Of a stretch of 34,840 bases of DNA, positions 23,966 to 33,409 are shown in pieces. Source of the stretch: Pseudomonadota bacterium. Lineage in GTDB: Bacteria; Pseudomonadota; Gammaproteobacteria; Burkholderiales; Casimicrobiaceae. Position numbers and translations under genes: made by a program. Each line of letters opens with the position of its first letter. Position 1 is the first letter of the stretch. The stretch is taken from the NCBI GenBank assembly GCA_009786085.1, contig WQTW01000007.1, positions 1-34,840 of the forward strand, given 5' to 3'. The notes under the pieces are model-generated. The model did no database searches. It was not told the origin of the DNA and was given only the letters and a program-made list of their open reading frames with translations.

Positions 23966-24320
23966 AACGTCTCCTATTTTTTATGGAAAAGTGCCGCTCC
24001 GCATGGAAGAAACACGGCAACGTGATGCATAGGAACAGCTTTGGAGGGCGATCTTGTGATACCCGTTTGTTGATCGAGCCGAGCAACACATCGTCATCGC
24101 GCGTCCAGAGCATACTCCTTTAACAGCGCACCCCTCGTCATTGAGCTTCATTATGGCCTCACCTCTCGGCAACTCAGCAACAACCCTAGCGTTACTACAT
24201 ACCAAACGCGTTATGTTACCACCTTCTGATTTAGTGATGTCGCATAAGCTCGATGACCATTACCTTTCCCGAATTACACCTTGCCGGCGAGAAAGCCATC
24301 GTGGCCTATCGAAGCCACCA
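23966..24320. other. Gene-poor gap between accessory genes and lnt
   Basis: The 355-bp gap holds no gene I can support. Frames on the minus strand (starts near 24205, 24151 and 24113) have no family resemblance, and the most tempting ribosome site (AAAGGAG) is only 1 nt from its ATG. The promoter of the leftward 23965 gene must lie here. I saw no copy of the ssrA 3' end that could mark an island boundary. Confidence 0.5.
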
Positions 24321-25862
24321 TCAAATTTGATCGCGTCGCCCGAACCGCGAAACCCCCATCGCCGCACCGATCAACACCAGCATCACGCCAAACCCGAACC
24401 AGTCGCCCCAGCGCAGATAAGGCGTGTCGCCTTTTCGACCGGCGATCTCGGCTTCGAGGATGTCGGTGGTAAACCAGGGCAAATGGTTGACGACGCGACC
24501 GCGATGGTCGATCACCGCCGTGATGCCGGTGTTGGTGGCGCGCAACATTGGGCGGGCGGTTTCGAGCGCGCGCATCGTGGCGATTCGATGATGTTGCCAG
24601 GCCGCCATGGAACGGCCATACCAGGCGTCGTTGGTGAAGTTCGCCAGCAATGTCGCCTGCCGTGCGCTGCGGATTTGTTCCGCGCCGAAAACATCTTCAA
24701 AGCAAATCGTGATGGCGACTTTTTCTCCCGCCACTGAAAACGGCGGTTGATCGGCAGCGCCTTCGCTTTGCCCTGCCAGCGGAATGGCGATCAGCGCATT
24801 CATCAACGGCGCGACGATGCTTTCAAAGGGAATTTTTTCGCCGAACGGGACGAGGTGGCGTTTGCGGTACAGGTTGAGCGGCGATTGCCCCAGACTGAGA
24901 ACGCTGTTGAAGTATTCGTCGCGGCCACTGATGTTGACGCGGCGTGTGAACATGCCGACAAGAAAATCAGCTTGTCGCTCAATCCCCAACTGTGTGAACG
25001 CGATGACTTCTTCTTCCGGCACCTGATCGGCGAAATCGGGAAACGCGCTCTCCGGCAAAACCACCAACCGCCCCCGGCTCGTCTCGGCCAAACGGCGATA
25101 ACGCGCGTACGTTTCTTCGATGAACGCCGGATCGAATTTGATGTCCTGCGCGATGTTGCCCTGAATCAGGGATACCGGCAGCGGTTCTCCCGCCGGTTCG
25201 CTCCATTCAACGTTGTTCAAAACGTGTCCAGTCATCAGCAACAGCAACGCTGCGATTGCGCCAATGTATTTTTTTCGAGAATGTGCACGCCAGACCCACA
25301 CCATCTGTACAAACGCTGCACTCAATGCCACACACACGACGCTCGCCAGATACACGCCGCCGACCGGAATCATTCCCGCCAACGGGCTGGGTAACGCCTG
25401 TGTGTAGCCCATCGACAACCAGGGCAATCCCGAAAAAAGATGAGCGCGCAACAACTCGGACAATCCCCACAGCGCCGGAATGGTCAGCAAGCGCGCGCCG
25501 CCGGTGAAAAACCGCACGGCAAGATAGCCGACCAGCGCCGGATAAAGCGCCATGTAAGCAATCAACAACACCATGAACAACACGGCGACCCATGTCGCCA
25601 TGCCACCGAAAGTTGTCAGTGCAATGTAAATCCAGTGAATACCGCCGCCGAACAATCCGAGGCCGTAAGCAAACCCCAATGCGAACGCGGTGCGCGGTGC
25701 GTCAACGCGCTGCCACAACGCGATCAGTCCGGCCAGCGAGAGGATCGGCAACAACGGCGTCAGATAGGCGAACCCTCCGGGCAATACTTCGGCAGGGAGA
25801 AACGCCGGAACCGTCAAAGCGCCGAGGAGCAGCGCGGTGCCACAGTTATAATATTTTTTCAT
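24321..25862 (-). CDS. lnt: Apolipoprotein N-acyltransferase
   Basis: Lnt adds the third acyl chain to the N-terminal Cys of lipoproteins at the periplasmic face of the inner membrane. The 513-residue protein has several N-terminal membrane helices (to about 215), a nitrilase-like domain and a C-terminal helix. The catalytic triad is present: Glu271 (VLPESAFPDF), Lys334 (LYRKRHLVPFGEKIPF) and Cys387 (ITICFEDVFG), matching E. coli E267, K335 and C387. It is the end of the leftward miaB-phoH-ybeY-corC-lnt block, separated from corC by a small lipoprotein gene. Appropriately for its role, the window encodes several lipoproteins. Confidence 0.97.
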   Translation of the reverse strand: MKKYYNCGTALLLGALTVPAFLPAEVLPGGFAYLTPLLPILSLAGLIALWQRVDAPRTAFALGFAYGLGLFGGGIHWIYIALTTFGGMATWVAVLFMVLLIAYMALYPALVGYLAVRFFTGGARLLTIPALWGLSELLRAHLFSGLPWLSMGYTQALPSPLAGMIPVGGVYLASVVCVALSAAFVQMVWVWRAHSRKKYIGAIAALLLLMTGHVLNNVEWSEPAGEPLPVSLIQGNIAQDIKFDPAFIEETYARYRRLAETSRGRLVVLPESAFPDFADQVPEEEVIAFTQLGIERQADFLVGMFTRRVNISGRDEYFNSVLSLGQSPLNLYRKRHLVPFGEKIPFESIVAPLMNALIAIPLAGQSEGAADQPPFSVAGEKVAITICFEDVFGAEQIRSARQATLLANFTNDAWYGRSMAAWQHHRIATMRALETARPMLRATNTGITAVIDHRGRVVNHLPWFTTDILEAEIAGRKGDTPYLRWGDWFGFGVMLVLIGAAMGVSRFGRRDQI

Positions 25863-25920
25863 CGGCGATGTTATAAAAAAGACGGTTGACTAAAGCGCAT
25901 TACGATTTGACCTGTTCGCC

Positions 25921-26376
25921 CTAAAAAGCATCGGCTCTCTTTTTCCGACTTTCCGGCTTTTTAAACAGCTCATCAATAACGGGGTCGATTTTTTCTTTCG
26001 TCCCAGCCCATTTCGTCAATGCAAGACCACCTCCACCTGCAAGATGATATTCAGCTTCGGCAATTTTCTTTCCGCCTTTTTCTATCCTTATCTCAGCATG
26101 GCTTAAATAAGGCTTAAAATCCCAAGAACGCAATGCCGTGTATGTCAATATAAATTCGCAGTTAGCGCCGGTTTCTTTTGAAAAAACTTCCGTCGTTACC
26201 CCGTGGCGAGCAAAACCTTCTTGTAAAACCTGAATAAAGTCAGAAACCTTTACATCAGGGTTTTCGCGTATGCACACATGCTTCATTCCCAGATCAGGAT
26301 CAACTTGTGTAACCTGGATAGAGGTACACGCGGAAATTACAGGCAAGAGGGCAACAATAAGAATTCTTCTAGGCAT
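25921..26376 (-). CDS. Small lipoprotein (resembles the Sbal_3080 family)
   Basis: The 151-residue product has a signal peptide and lipobox ending in ISAC (Cys17). The mature part reads TSIQVTQVDPDLGMKHVCIRE, then ILTYTALRSWDFKPYLSHAE, GLALTKWAGTKEKIDPVIDE, which I associate with the Sbal_3080 family of proteobacterial lipoproteins; function unknown. It sits between corC and lnt, interrupting a pair normally adjacent, with gaps of 42 and 58 bp. Base composition looks more AT-rich than corC and lnt, suggesting later insertion. Confidence 0.8.
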   Translation of the reverse strand: MPRRILIVALLPVISACTSIQVTQVDPDLGMKHVCIRENPDVKVSDFIQVLQEGFARHGVTTEVFSKETGANCEFILTYTALRSWDFKPYLSHAEIRIEKGGKKIAEAEYHLAGGGGLALTKWAGTKEKIDPVIDELFKKPESRKKRADAF

Positions 26377-26418
26377 AACGTTTCCATAGTTAAAAAAAAA
26401 ACAAAAGACTTCCAGAAA

Positions 26419-27303
26419 TCACTCCCTGGCTCTTTTCACTTTTTCCGCGCCGACTTTGTTTACTTGCAATGTGTGCAGTCGGCGGCTGTCCACGCGCGTC
26501 ACGCGAAAGCGGAAGCCGTCGAGCGTGATGGCTTCGCCGCGTTTCGGCAAACGACCCAGCGCGTGCAGCACCAGGCCGCCGACGGTATCGACTTCTTCGT
26601 CGGAAAACGTCGTGCCGAACTGTTCGTTGAAATCGGCGATTTCGGTGTGCGCTTTGACGCGGTAGCTGCCGTCTTCCTGCGCGATGATGTTGGTTTCGGC
26701 ATCGTCGAAATCGTATTCGTCCTCGATGTCGCCGACGATTTGTTCGAGCACGTCTTCGATGGTCACCAGCCCCGACACGCCGCCATACTCATCGACGACG
26801 ATGGCGATGTGGTTGCGGTTGGCGCGAAATTCGCGCAACAACACGTTGAGCGGCTTGCTTTCCGGCACGAACACGACCGGTCGCAACGTGTCACGCAGAT
26901 CGAAGGTTTCGGGATTGGCGTAATAATTGAGCAATTCCTTTGCGAGCAAAATGCCGATCACGTCGTCCTTGCTCTCGCCGATGACCGGAAAACGCGAGTG
27001 CCGCGTTTCGATCACGAACGGGATGAAGGATTCGGGATCGTCTTCGATATCGAGGCAATCCATTTGCGCGCGCGGAATCATGATGTCGCGCACGGTGCGT
27101 TCGGAAACATCGAGCACGCCTTCGATCATCGACAGCGCGTCGGCATCGAGCAGTTTTCGCTCAAATGCGCCGCGCAGCAATTCCTGCAAGTCCTCCTGCA
27201 ATTCCTCGCGGTTTTCGGGTTCGTGAAAAAGAAACGCGGAGATGCGTTCCTTCAGAGTCGGTTTGTGTGAGAGAGACGAATGACGTTTAGGCTCTGGGTC
27301 CAT
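26419..27303 (-). CDS. corC: CorC/HlyC CBS-domain protein (YbeX)
   Basis: This cytosolic CBS-pair protein is linked in enterobacteria to Mg/Co efflux and, more recently, to ribosome metabolism with YbeY. From ATG 27303 it has 294 residues: an N-terminal acidic helix region (PENREELQEDLQELLRGAFE), the first CBS block with VRDIMIPRAQMDCL and HSRFPVIGES, the second with VVDEYGGVSGLVTIEDVLEQ, and the C-terminal transporter-associated domain with FNEQFGTTFSDEEVDTVGGL. An in-frame TTG at 27321 overlaps the ybeY stop as TTGA and is an alternative coupled start. Confidence 0.94.
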   Translation of the reverse strand: MDPEPKRHSSLSHKPTLKERISAFLFHEPENREELQEDLQELLRGAFERKLLDADALSMIEGVLDVSERTVRDIMIPRAQMDCLDIEDDPESFIPFVIETRHSRFPVIGESKDDVIGILLAKELLNYYANPETFDLRDTLRPVVFVPESKPLNVLLREFRANRNHIAIVVDEYGGVSGLVTIEDVLEQIVGDIEDEYDFDDAETNIIAQEDGSYRVKAHTEIADFNEQFGTTFSDEEVDTVGGLVLHALGRLPKRGEAITLDGFRFRVTRVDSRRLHTLQVNKVGAEKVKRARE

Positions 27304-27317
27304 GGAATACGCCGGGA

Positions 27318-27782
27318 TCAATCCCGGAAAGTGTCAGAATAGGGGTCAGGATACCCTAAATGAGCGAGAATTGCAGTCTCGCGGGCTTCCATTTTTTGGG
27401 CTTCGCGGTCATTTTTGTGGTCATACCCCTGTAAATGCAACAAACTGTGCACCACCAGATGCGCACAATGGGCGCGCCAGGGCTTGCGCTGCGCCCCGGC
27501 TTCGCGCAACAGGACGGGCATGCACAACACGATGTCGCCTGCGTAGTCAAGCGCATTCTGCCCATAAGAAAACGTCAGCACATTGGTCGCATAATCCTTG
27601 CCGCGAAAATGGCGGTTCAATTCGCGTCCTTCCCGCGTATCGACAAAACGCAGGGTCACGTCGGCGCTGCCTTTCAGCGCCGCCAGCGCCCAGCGCCGCA
27701 ACGTCGCGCGCACCGGAATGGGATGTCTGGACGCTTGTTGAATGCACAACGTCAATGTCGGCGCTTTAGGCGATGGTTTCAT
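27318..27782 (-). CDS. ybeY: Endoribonuclease YbeY (16S rRNA maturation)
   Basis: YbeY is a zinc endoribonuclease needed for 16S rRNA 3'-end maturation and ribosome quality control. The H-x3-H-x5-H zinc motif is intact: His112, His116 and His122 in VVHSLLHLQGYDHKND. The earlier block NRHFRGKDYATNVLTFSYG is also diagnostic. The length, 154 residues, is typical. Its ATG overlaps the phoH stop (ATGA), so translation is coupled, and it ends at or near the corC start. Confidence 0.96.
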   Translation of the reverse strand: MKPSPKAPTLTLCIQQASRHPIPVRATLRRWALAALKGSADVTLRFVDTREGRELNRHFRGKDYATNVLTFSYGQNALDYAGDIVLCMPVLLREAGAQRKPWRAHCAHLVVHSLLHLQGYDHKNDREAQKMEARETAILAHLGYPDPYSDTFRD

Positions 27783-28822
27783 GAGCGTGACGCTTTCGTT
27801 GGTAAACGGCGCGATTGCTGGCGTGTTGTGCTATCGCCCTTTTCGTATTTTGCGTATGCTTCAACGATGCGCTGCACGACCGGATGGCGCACCACGTCAA
27901 CGCTGGTGAAGGTCGAGAACGCGATGCCGGAAACGTTGCGCAAAATGATTTCGGCTTCGATCAAGCCCGACCGCTGGGCACCCGGCAAGTCGATCTGCGT
28001 GATGTCGCCGGTCACCACCACTTTCGCGCCAAAACCGACGCGCGTCAAAAACATTTTCATTTGTTCCGGCGTGGTGTTCTGCGCTTCGTCGAGAATGATG
28101 AATGCGCCGTTCAAGGTGCGCCCGCGCATGTACGCCAGCGGCGCAATCTCTATCGTTTGCCGTTCGAGCAAACGCAGCGTTTTATCGAAGCCGAGCAAAT
28201 CGTAAAGCGCATCGTACAACGGTCGCAGATACGGATCGACTTTCTGCGCCAGATCGCCCGGCAAAAAACCCAACCGCTCGCCCGCTTCTACGGCAGGTCG
28301 CACCAACACGATGCGTTGCACCGCGTCGCGTTCGAGCGCATCGACCGCCATCGCCACCGCCAGATAAGTTTTACCGGTGCCGGCGGGGCCGATGCCGAAG
28401 GTGATGTCGTGCGCGGCAATCGCGTCGAGATAGGCTTGCTGATTCGGCGTGCGCGCTTTCAACGCCGTTTTGCGCGTGTGCAAATGTGTCACCGTTGCCG
28501 GTGTCAATGCCTCTGCGTCGTTTGCGCTTTCCACCGCTCTCTCCATCGCACTTTCTACCAACGCTAACTGCACTTCCTCCAAACTCAACGATCGTTTGGC
28601 CTGCGCATACAAGGTTTGCAAAACCGCCGCCGCCCGTTCGGTGTCCGCCGCCGCGCCCTGAATGTGAAACGTTCCGTGCCGATGTTGAAGCGTCACCCGC
28701 AGCGCCGTTTCGATTTCCCGCAGATACGACTCCATCGGCCCGCACAAATATTGCAGCCGTTTTCCCGTCGTCGGCAGTTCGAGACAAAGCTCAGAGGTCA
28801 TCGCTTTCCTTTTCTGGTTCAT
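27779..28822 (-). CDS. phoH: PhoH-like ATPase (YbeZ)
   Basis: PhoH-like proteins are P-loop ATPases with predicted RNA helicase activity, partnered with YbeY. The 347-residue protein has an N-terminal KH-like region (about 20-75), Walker A GPAGTGKT (145-152), the VRPAVEAGERLGFLPGDL block and Walker B FIILDEAQN (Asp245-Glu246), followed by TGDITQIDLP. ATG 28822 has AAAGGAAACC just upstream. The C-terminal 25 residues are basic and low-complexity. It overlaps ybeY by 4 bp. Confidence 0.96.
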   Translation of the reverse strand: MNQKRKAMTSELCLELPTTGKRLQYLCGPMESYLREIETALRVTLQHRHGTFHIQGAAADTERAAAVLQTLYAQAKRSLSLEEVQLALVESAMERAVESANDAEALTPATVTHLHTRKTALKARTPNQQAYLDAIAAHDITFGIGPAGTGKTYLAVAMAVDALERDAVQRIVLVRPAVEAGERLGFLPGDLAQKVDPYLRPLYDALYDLLGFDKTLRLLERQTIEIAPLAYMRGRTLNGAFIILDEAQNTTPEQMKMFLTRVGFGAKVVVTGDITQIDLPGAQRSGLIEAEIILRNVSGIAFSTFTSVDVVRHPVVQRIVEAYAKYEKGDSTTRQQSRRLPTKASRS

Positions 28823-28859
28823 GGTTTCCTTTCAACTTCCTTCCGTGCAGCGCAACGGC

Positions 28860-31640
28860 TCAAGGTGTCGTCCGCACCATCGCCGCTTGCAGCGCCTGCG
28901 TCAATAATACCCGAACCTCCTCCAGATGCGCGATGGTTTCCGGCGTTACTTTTTTCGCCGCTCGCATTTGAGTCTGCCGTTTTTCAATCGCCGCTTTGAG
29001 TTGCCCCGCTTCCAGACGAAGCAAAGCGCGGGCATCCGCCGGATACGTCGGCGACACGGCCAGCAACGGCGCCGCAATGCGACGGGCGTGTTCGCGTTGC
29101 AGATTGCGGCGCACCAGCAGAATGTCGCCGTTGTCTTTCAGCTCGCTCCAGATCGCCTGCCGCAAGGTTGCGTGCAGTTCGCCGAGCGTCAACACATCAT
29201 CGCTTGCCGCGCTCTTCGCCAGATTGTTCAGCAAACGTTGCGCCGTCCGCTCGCTCATCAACGGATCGAGCGCCCTTTTGTGCAGCGACAACACCATTTG
29301 ATCGACCGCCACATCGGTCGTCACCATCGGCGCGCCCAATATTTTCGCGTTGTGTCTGTCAAACGCGCTCGCCGCCAGTTGCCGCAGAAACATCGGCGAG
29401 AACGCGATGCTGTCCGCCGACAACACCTCATGCGCCAGGAAGTGCAACGCCTGCCGCTGCTGCGCCGCCGTCACCGGCGTCAACGGGTCCACCGCATCAC
29501 CGGCACGCGCCGCTCGCAAACGCGCACCGCCGACATAGCGCGACGCGAAGGTCACCGCCTGCTCCGCACCCCTCATCCCGCGAGTGAAATTGCGCCGCAA
29601 CAAAGCGTAGCGTGTGCCCTCGGGCAAGGTCATCGCTTCGCTGCGCGCCCACAATTCTTTGGAAAGCGTCATCCGTTTTTGCGCATACGCCAGCGGATCG
29701 TTCCCCAGATCGCTCTGGTTCACATCGGGATCGAGCGCAGACGGAAACGCATCTTCATCGGTCGCATAAACCAGTTGCGGATCGTCGATCCCGCGTTGCG
29801 CAATCCGCGCCAACGCTTCCGCTTCCTCGTCTTCCGACCATGTGCTGTAAGCGTATTCGATCGCCCAATAATCGTAAGGACCGAGCGTCGTCATCTGATA
29901 AGCGCCCTGCGGCTGATCGGACAGCGCCAGATTCCAGGGCAGATACTCCATGATCGAACCGCCCAGTCCGTGTTCCTCCGTGAACGCCTTGTCGCCCAGT
30001 TGCGTTTCGTTGTACACCGTGGATGCCTGAAAATTGTGACGCAAGCCGAGCGTGTGGCCGACTTCGTGCATCGTGATGCTTTTCAGAAAATCGAAAACGA
30101 AGCGTTGCGTTGCGTCGTCATCCGGCACCACATCGCCGCGCAACGCCAGCAACGACATCCCGAACTGCGCTTCCTGCATCGCCGTCGTGCCGACCATGCA
30201 CGCATGCCCCGACGACGCGCCGCCCATTCTTCCTGAAAGAATTTCGGCGCTCGCTTCACTCGCATGACCGCCGTCAATCGCTTCGCTGAAAATCGACGCG
30301 ACCGCCCGCACCTGACTGGCGTCGAGTCCAATGTCGGCATCGAGAATTTCGCCGGTGCGCGGATCGACGACGGAAGGACCGATGCCGCCGAACGCTGTTT
30401 TCGCCGTCGTCAGCCAGCGGATCGACGGTCGCCGCAAATCGCTGGTCGAAAACGTCGCGTCCTCCGGTTCGATCTCGACACGAATCGCGTCCTTGAAACC
30501 GATGCGCTCAAACGCCTTGTTCCATTCCAGCACGCCTTCCTGAATCGGTTGGCGGTAACGCAGCGGAATCGTCCGATCCAGCCAAAACGTGATCGGCGTC
30601 ACCGGCTCGGAAAGCGCCGCGTCGGGGTCTTTCTTCTCAAGCCGCCAGCGATGAATCACGCGAACAATCGGCAAGCGTGCATCGTTGTCGGTGAAATCCA
30701 ATTTTTCGGTCAGGAAGAAACCGACACGCTCATCCGCCAGACGCGGCTTCATCGGCGTTTCCGGCAACGGCGCCAGCGAATAATGGAAACCGAGAAAAAG
30801 ACTGCGCACATCCGGCAACACCGACGGCAATGTCGGCGCGCCGCCCGGCGACGGCGGTGTCGGTTCTGCGCCGGGGTGCCCCATCGGCGGCATCGCAATC
30901 CGCGACAGCGTGTAATGCGCGTTGACATCGAAGGTCAACAGTTCGTCCGTCGCTTTCGCGTCGGCGAGATACGAATGACGCGCATCAAAGGCGTAACTTT
31001 GCCGGTAACCCTGCTCAAGCGCGTGCGCCGCCGCAGGCATATCGTTGACGAACAACGCATTCGCTTCCACCAGGATCGCGCCGCGTTCAGGATGCGGCTG
31101 CGATGCGAACGGCGCGCTCGCCAGCAAGCTGTCGGAAAACGAACGTGCGACGGCGCGTGCTTCCGGCGTTTCCGGCGCAGCGGTATAGAGCATGTTTCTT
31201 TTGAGCATCTGCACCGTTCGCCCGACTTTGCGAAACTGAACGACACCGTACAGCCCCGCCGGATACGTCATCATGCCGCCGAAAAAACGCTTTTCGCCGA
31301 TGCCGCGATCAAGATTCGATTTGAGATAAAACAGCCGGTCGAAATCTTCCGGCATCAATTCGATCCACACCTTGTCGTCTTTCCGGTAGAGCTTCAAAAA
31401 ACCGTCAAGCGCTTCCGCATCCTCGATCACTTTCGCAAACAGCGGCTCTTTGCCGGAGGGCTTGGCCTCGGCCTTTTTGGCGGCATCATTGCTGTCGCTG
31501 GTGTTTTTGGCGTCACCGCCGTTCTGAGCCGCCGCCGGCGTTTCGTCCTTCGCGCTCTTTTCATCTTCAGGCAACGGGCCGGTGCTCGCACACGCCGTCA
31601 GCCAGAACACACACACCAACACACTCCACCGCATTTTCAT
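28860..31640 (-). CDS. Large zinc-dependent metalloprotease lipoprotein (DUF5117/DUF4953 type)
   Basis: The product (926 residues from ATG 31640) starts with MKMRWSVLVCVFWLTAC, a lipoprotein signal, and continues with a 45-residue Ala/Lys/Asp linker. The zinc motif HEVGHTLGLRHNF is complete (first His 525 in this numbering), as in metzincin-like M10/M12-type proteases, and the flanking MHEVGH and later SIMEYLPWN fit the DUF5117-DUF4953 family of envelope metalloproteases. I chose 31640 because it places the signal peptide at the N-terminus; ATG 31685 overlaps the miaB stop as ATGA and would add an acidic 15-residue extension. The gene is inserted between miaB and phoH, normally adjacent. Substrate unknown. 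Confidence 0.88.
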   Translation of the reverse strand: MKMRWSVLVCVFWLTACASTGPLPEDEKSAKDETPAAAQNGGDAKNTSDSNDAAKKAEAKPSGKEPLFAKVIEDAEALDGFLKLYRKDDKVWIELMPEDFDRLFYLKSNLDRGIGEKRFFGGMMTYPAGLYGVVQFRKVGRTVQMLKRNMLYTAAPETPEARAVARSFSDSLLASAPFASQPHPERGAILVEANALFVNDMPAAAHALEQGYRQSYAFDARHSYLADAKATDELLTFDVNAHYTLSRIAMPPMGHPGAEPTPPSPGGAPTLPSVLPDVRSLFLGFHYSLAPLPETPMKPRLADERVGFFLTEKLDFTDNDARLPIVRVIHRWRLEKKDPDAALSEPVTPITFWLDRTIPLRYRQPIQEGVLEWNKAFERIGFKDAIRVEIEPEDATFSTSDLRRPSIRWLTTAKTAFGGIGPSVVDPRTGEILDADIGLDASQVRAVASIFSEAIDGGHASEASAEILSGRMGGASSGHACMVGTTAMQEAQFGMSLLALRGDVVPDDDATQRFVFDFLKSITMHEVGHTLGLRHNFQASTVYNETQLGDKAFTEEHGLGGSIMEYLPWNLALSDQPQGAYQMTTLGPYDYWAIEYAYSTWSEDEEAEALARIAQRGIDDPQLVYATDEDAFPSALDPDVNQSDLGNDPLAYAQKRMTLSKELWARSEAMTLPEGTRYALLRRNFTRGMRGAEQAVTFASRYVGGARLRAARAGDAVDPLTPVTAAQQRQALHFLAHEVLSADSIAFSPMFLRQLAASAFDRHNAKILGAPMVTTDVAVDQMVLSLHKRALDPLMSERTAQRLLNNLAKSAASDDVLTLGELHATLRQAIWSELKDNGDILLVRRNLQREHARRIAAPLLAVSPTYPADARALLRLEAGQLKAAIEKRQTQMRAAKKVTPETIAHLEEVRVLLTQALQAAMVRTTP

Positions 31641-31681
31641 TCGCACGCTTTCGTTCTCTCTTGAATCGCTCATATCCGTTT

Positions 31682-33013
31682 TCATGCCGCCACCTGCTCG
31701 CCGCGCAGCGAATGCGGCAGCGCCGCCGTGATGGTCACATCGATGTAGCGACCGATCAACGCCGCATCACCGGCAAAATTCACCACGCGGTTGTTGTCGG
31801 TGCGCGCCTGCAATTCCTGCGGGTCTTTCACCGCCGGGCCGGTGACCAGAACGCGCTGCGTCGATCCCACCATCGTTTCGCTGTAGGCGCGGTATTGCGC
31901 ATCGAGCAAGGTTTGCAACGCTTCAAAACGCTGCTGCTGAACCGCGCGCGGCACCTGCTCGTCAAGCTCCGCCGCCGGTGTTCCGGGACGCGAACTGTAA
32001 ATAAAATTGAACGCGCCATCAAACTGCACATCACGCACCAGCTTCAACGTCGCCTCGAAATCGGCGTCGGTCTCGCCGGGAAAGCCGACGATGAAATCGG
32101 AGGTCAACGACAACTGCGGTCGCACCGCCCGCAGCTTGCGCACAATCGACTTGTATTCAAGCGCCGTGTAGCCGCGCTTCATCGCCGCCAGAATGCGGTC
32201 GGAACCCGATTGCACAGGCAAATGTAACTGCGACACCAATTTCGGCACTTTGCCGTAAACGTCGATCAAACGCGCCGACATCTCGCACGGATGCGATGTC
32301 GTGTAGCGCAACCGCTCGATTCCCGGCACCTCTGCCAGATATTCGAGCAATTCCGCCAAGTCGGCTGTTTCCGCCGTATCCCCCTTTTTACCACGATAAG
32401 CGTTGACATTCTGTCCCAGCAGCGTGATCTCCTGCACGCCCTGATCGGCCAGATCGGCAACCTCCACCAGCACGTCCTCGAAAGGCCGCGAGATTTCTTC
32501 GCCGCGCGTGTAAGGCACCACGCAATACGTGCAGTATTTGCCGCACCCTTCCATGATCGACACGAACGCCGACACACCCTCGACGCGCGGCGGCGGCAAA
32601 TGATCGAACTTCTCGATCTCAGGAAAACGAATGTCCACCTGCGACCGGCCACTCACCCGTTTGGCGGCGATCAATGCCGGCAAACGGTGCAAAGTCTGCG
32701 GGCCGAACACCACATCGACGAACGGCGCCCGTCGCACAATCGCCTCGCCTTCCTGCGACGCCACACAACCGCCGACACCGATAATCAACTCCGGCTTGTC
32801 TTTCTTCAACAAACGCACACGCCCCAGATCGTGAAACACCCGTTCCTGCGCCTTCTCGCGCACCGAACAGGTGTTGAACAAAATGATGTCGGCCTCTTCG
32901 GGTCGCTCCGTCAACGCCACGCCTTCCGAGTCGGCGAGAAGATCGGCGATACGCGCCGAATCGTATTCATTCATCTGGCACCCAAACGTGCGCAGGTACA
33001 GTTTTTTCATCAT
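31682..33013 (-). CDS. miaB: tRNA-2-methylthio-N6-dimethylallyladenosine synthase
   Basis: MiaB is a radical-SAM enzyme that adds the methylthio group to i6A37 of tRNAs. The N-terminal cluster ligands are Cys12 ([12 protein letters not shown]), Cys49 ([10 protein letters not shown]) and Cys83 (GVGGCVAS); the radical SAM cluster is Cys157, Cys161 and Cys164 in [23 protein letters not shown] domain ends the protein. ATG 33013 (443 residues) is chosen; the frame is open to 33073, but those codons fall in a dispersed CGCAAAGAACGC repeat. It is the first gene of the leftward miaB-lnt block. Confidence 0.97.
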   Translation of the reverse strand: MMKKLYLRTFGCQMNEYDSARIADLLADSEGVALTERPEEADIILFNTCSVREKAQERVFHDLGRVRLLKKDKPELIIGVGGCVASQEGEAIVRRAPFVDVVFGPQTLHRLPALIAAKRVSGRSQVDIRFPEIEKFDHLPPPRVEGVSAFVSIMEGCGKYCTYCVVPYTRGEEISRPFEDVLVEVADLADQGVQEITLLGQNVNAYRGKKGDTAETADLAELLEYLAEVPGIERLRYTTSHPCEMSARLIDVYGKVPKLVSQLHLPVQSGSDRILAAMKRGYTALEYKSIVRKLRAVRPQLSLTSDFIVGFPGETDADFEATLKLVRDVQFDGAFNFIYSSRPGTPAAELDEQVPRAVQQQRFEALQTLLDAQYRAYSETMVGSTQRVLVTGPAVKDPQELQARTDNNRVVNFAGDAALIGRYIDVTITAALPHSLRGEQVAA

Positions 33014-33157
33014 CGGAAAAAATGCAAAACCAAAAGCGCATTTTAACCGCAAAGAACGCAAAAAGTTTTTCACGCGGAGACGCGAAGCGCGCGGAGAAAA
33101 AACCGTTTAACCACGAAAAGCGCAAAAAAACACGAAAGAAAAAAGTCCCTTCGTCCA

Positions 33158-33286
33158 GTCATTCCCGCGAAAGCGGGAATCCAGGAACATGTTCTCACAA
33201 AGACGAAAACCTCGCTTTTTTGGCGATAAAAACGTTGGAAAACGTGAGGTTTGGAAGGGCTGGATTCCCGCTTTCGCGGGAATGAC
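33158..33286. repeat. Inverted pair of a dispersed 27-bp hairpin repeat
   Basis: Positions 33158-33184 and 33260-33286 are perfect reverse complements (27 bp), and each is itself a hairpin (ATTCCCGC-GAAA-GCGGGAAT). This type of intergenic repeat is common in proteobacteria. The rest of 33014-33409 contains a CGCAAAGAACGC repeat (about 33048), CGCGGAGACGCG-like runs, and tandem CTGATCCCT units (about 33335-33366); no gene is supported. Confidence 0.75.
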
Positions 33287-33376
33287 GGAGTTCTTCTTCG
33301 CGCCTTCGCGGCTTCGCGTGAGATGATGCTTCTCTGATCCCTGACCTCTGATCCCTAATCCCTGATCACCCGGCGC

Positions 33377-33382
33377 TATAAT
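33377..33382 (+). promoter_or_regulatory. Candidate -10 element of the exporter gene
   Basis: A perfect TATAAT lies 27 bp before the ATG at 33410. The matching -35 region (about 33354-33359, CCTAAT) is poor, and lies in the CTGATCCCT repeat tract. Confidence 0.35.
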
Positions 33383-33409
33383 GGCAACTCCGTTTCCGCC
33401 ACCCCGTCC

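Noticed and set aside
23784..24205. Minus-strand frames upstream of the 23965 gene
   Set aside because: No recognisable protein content, and the apparent ribosome site is 1 nt from its ATG.
19198..24320. Duplicate of the ssrA 3' end as an attR site
   Set aside because: I scanned for the CCCGCCACCTCCACCA segment downstream and saw no second copy; the island idea therefore stays an inference.
28926..31664. Long plus-strand frames (436 and 466 codons) opposite the metalloprotease
   Set aside because: Arg/His-rich antisense products of GC-rich coding sequence; the opposite strand has a complete zinc motif and a lipobox.
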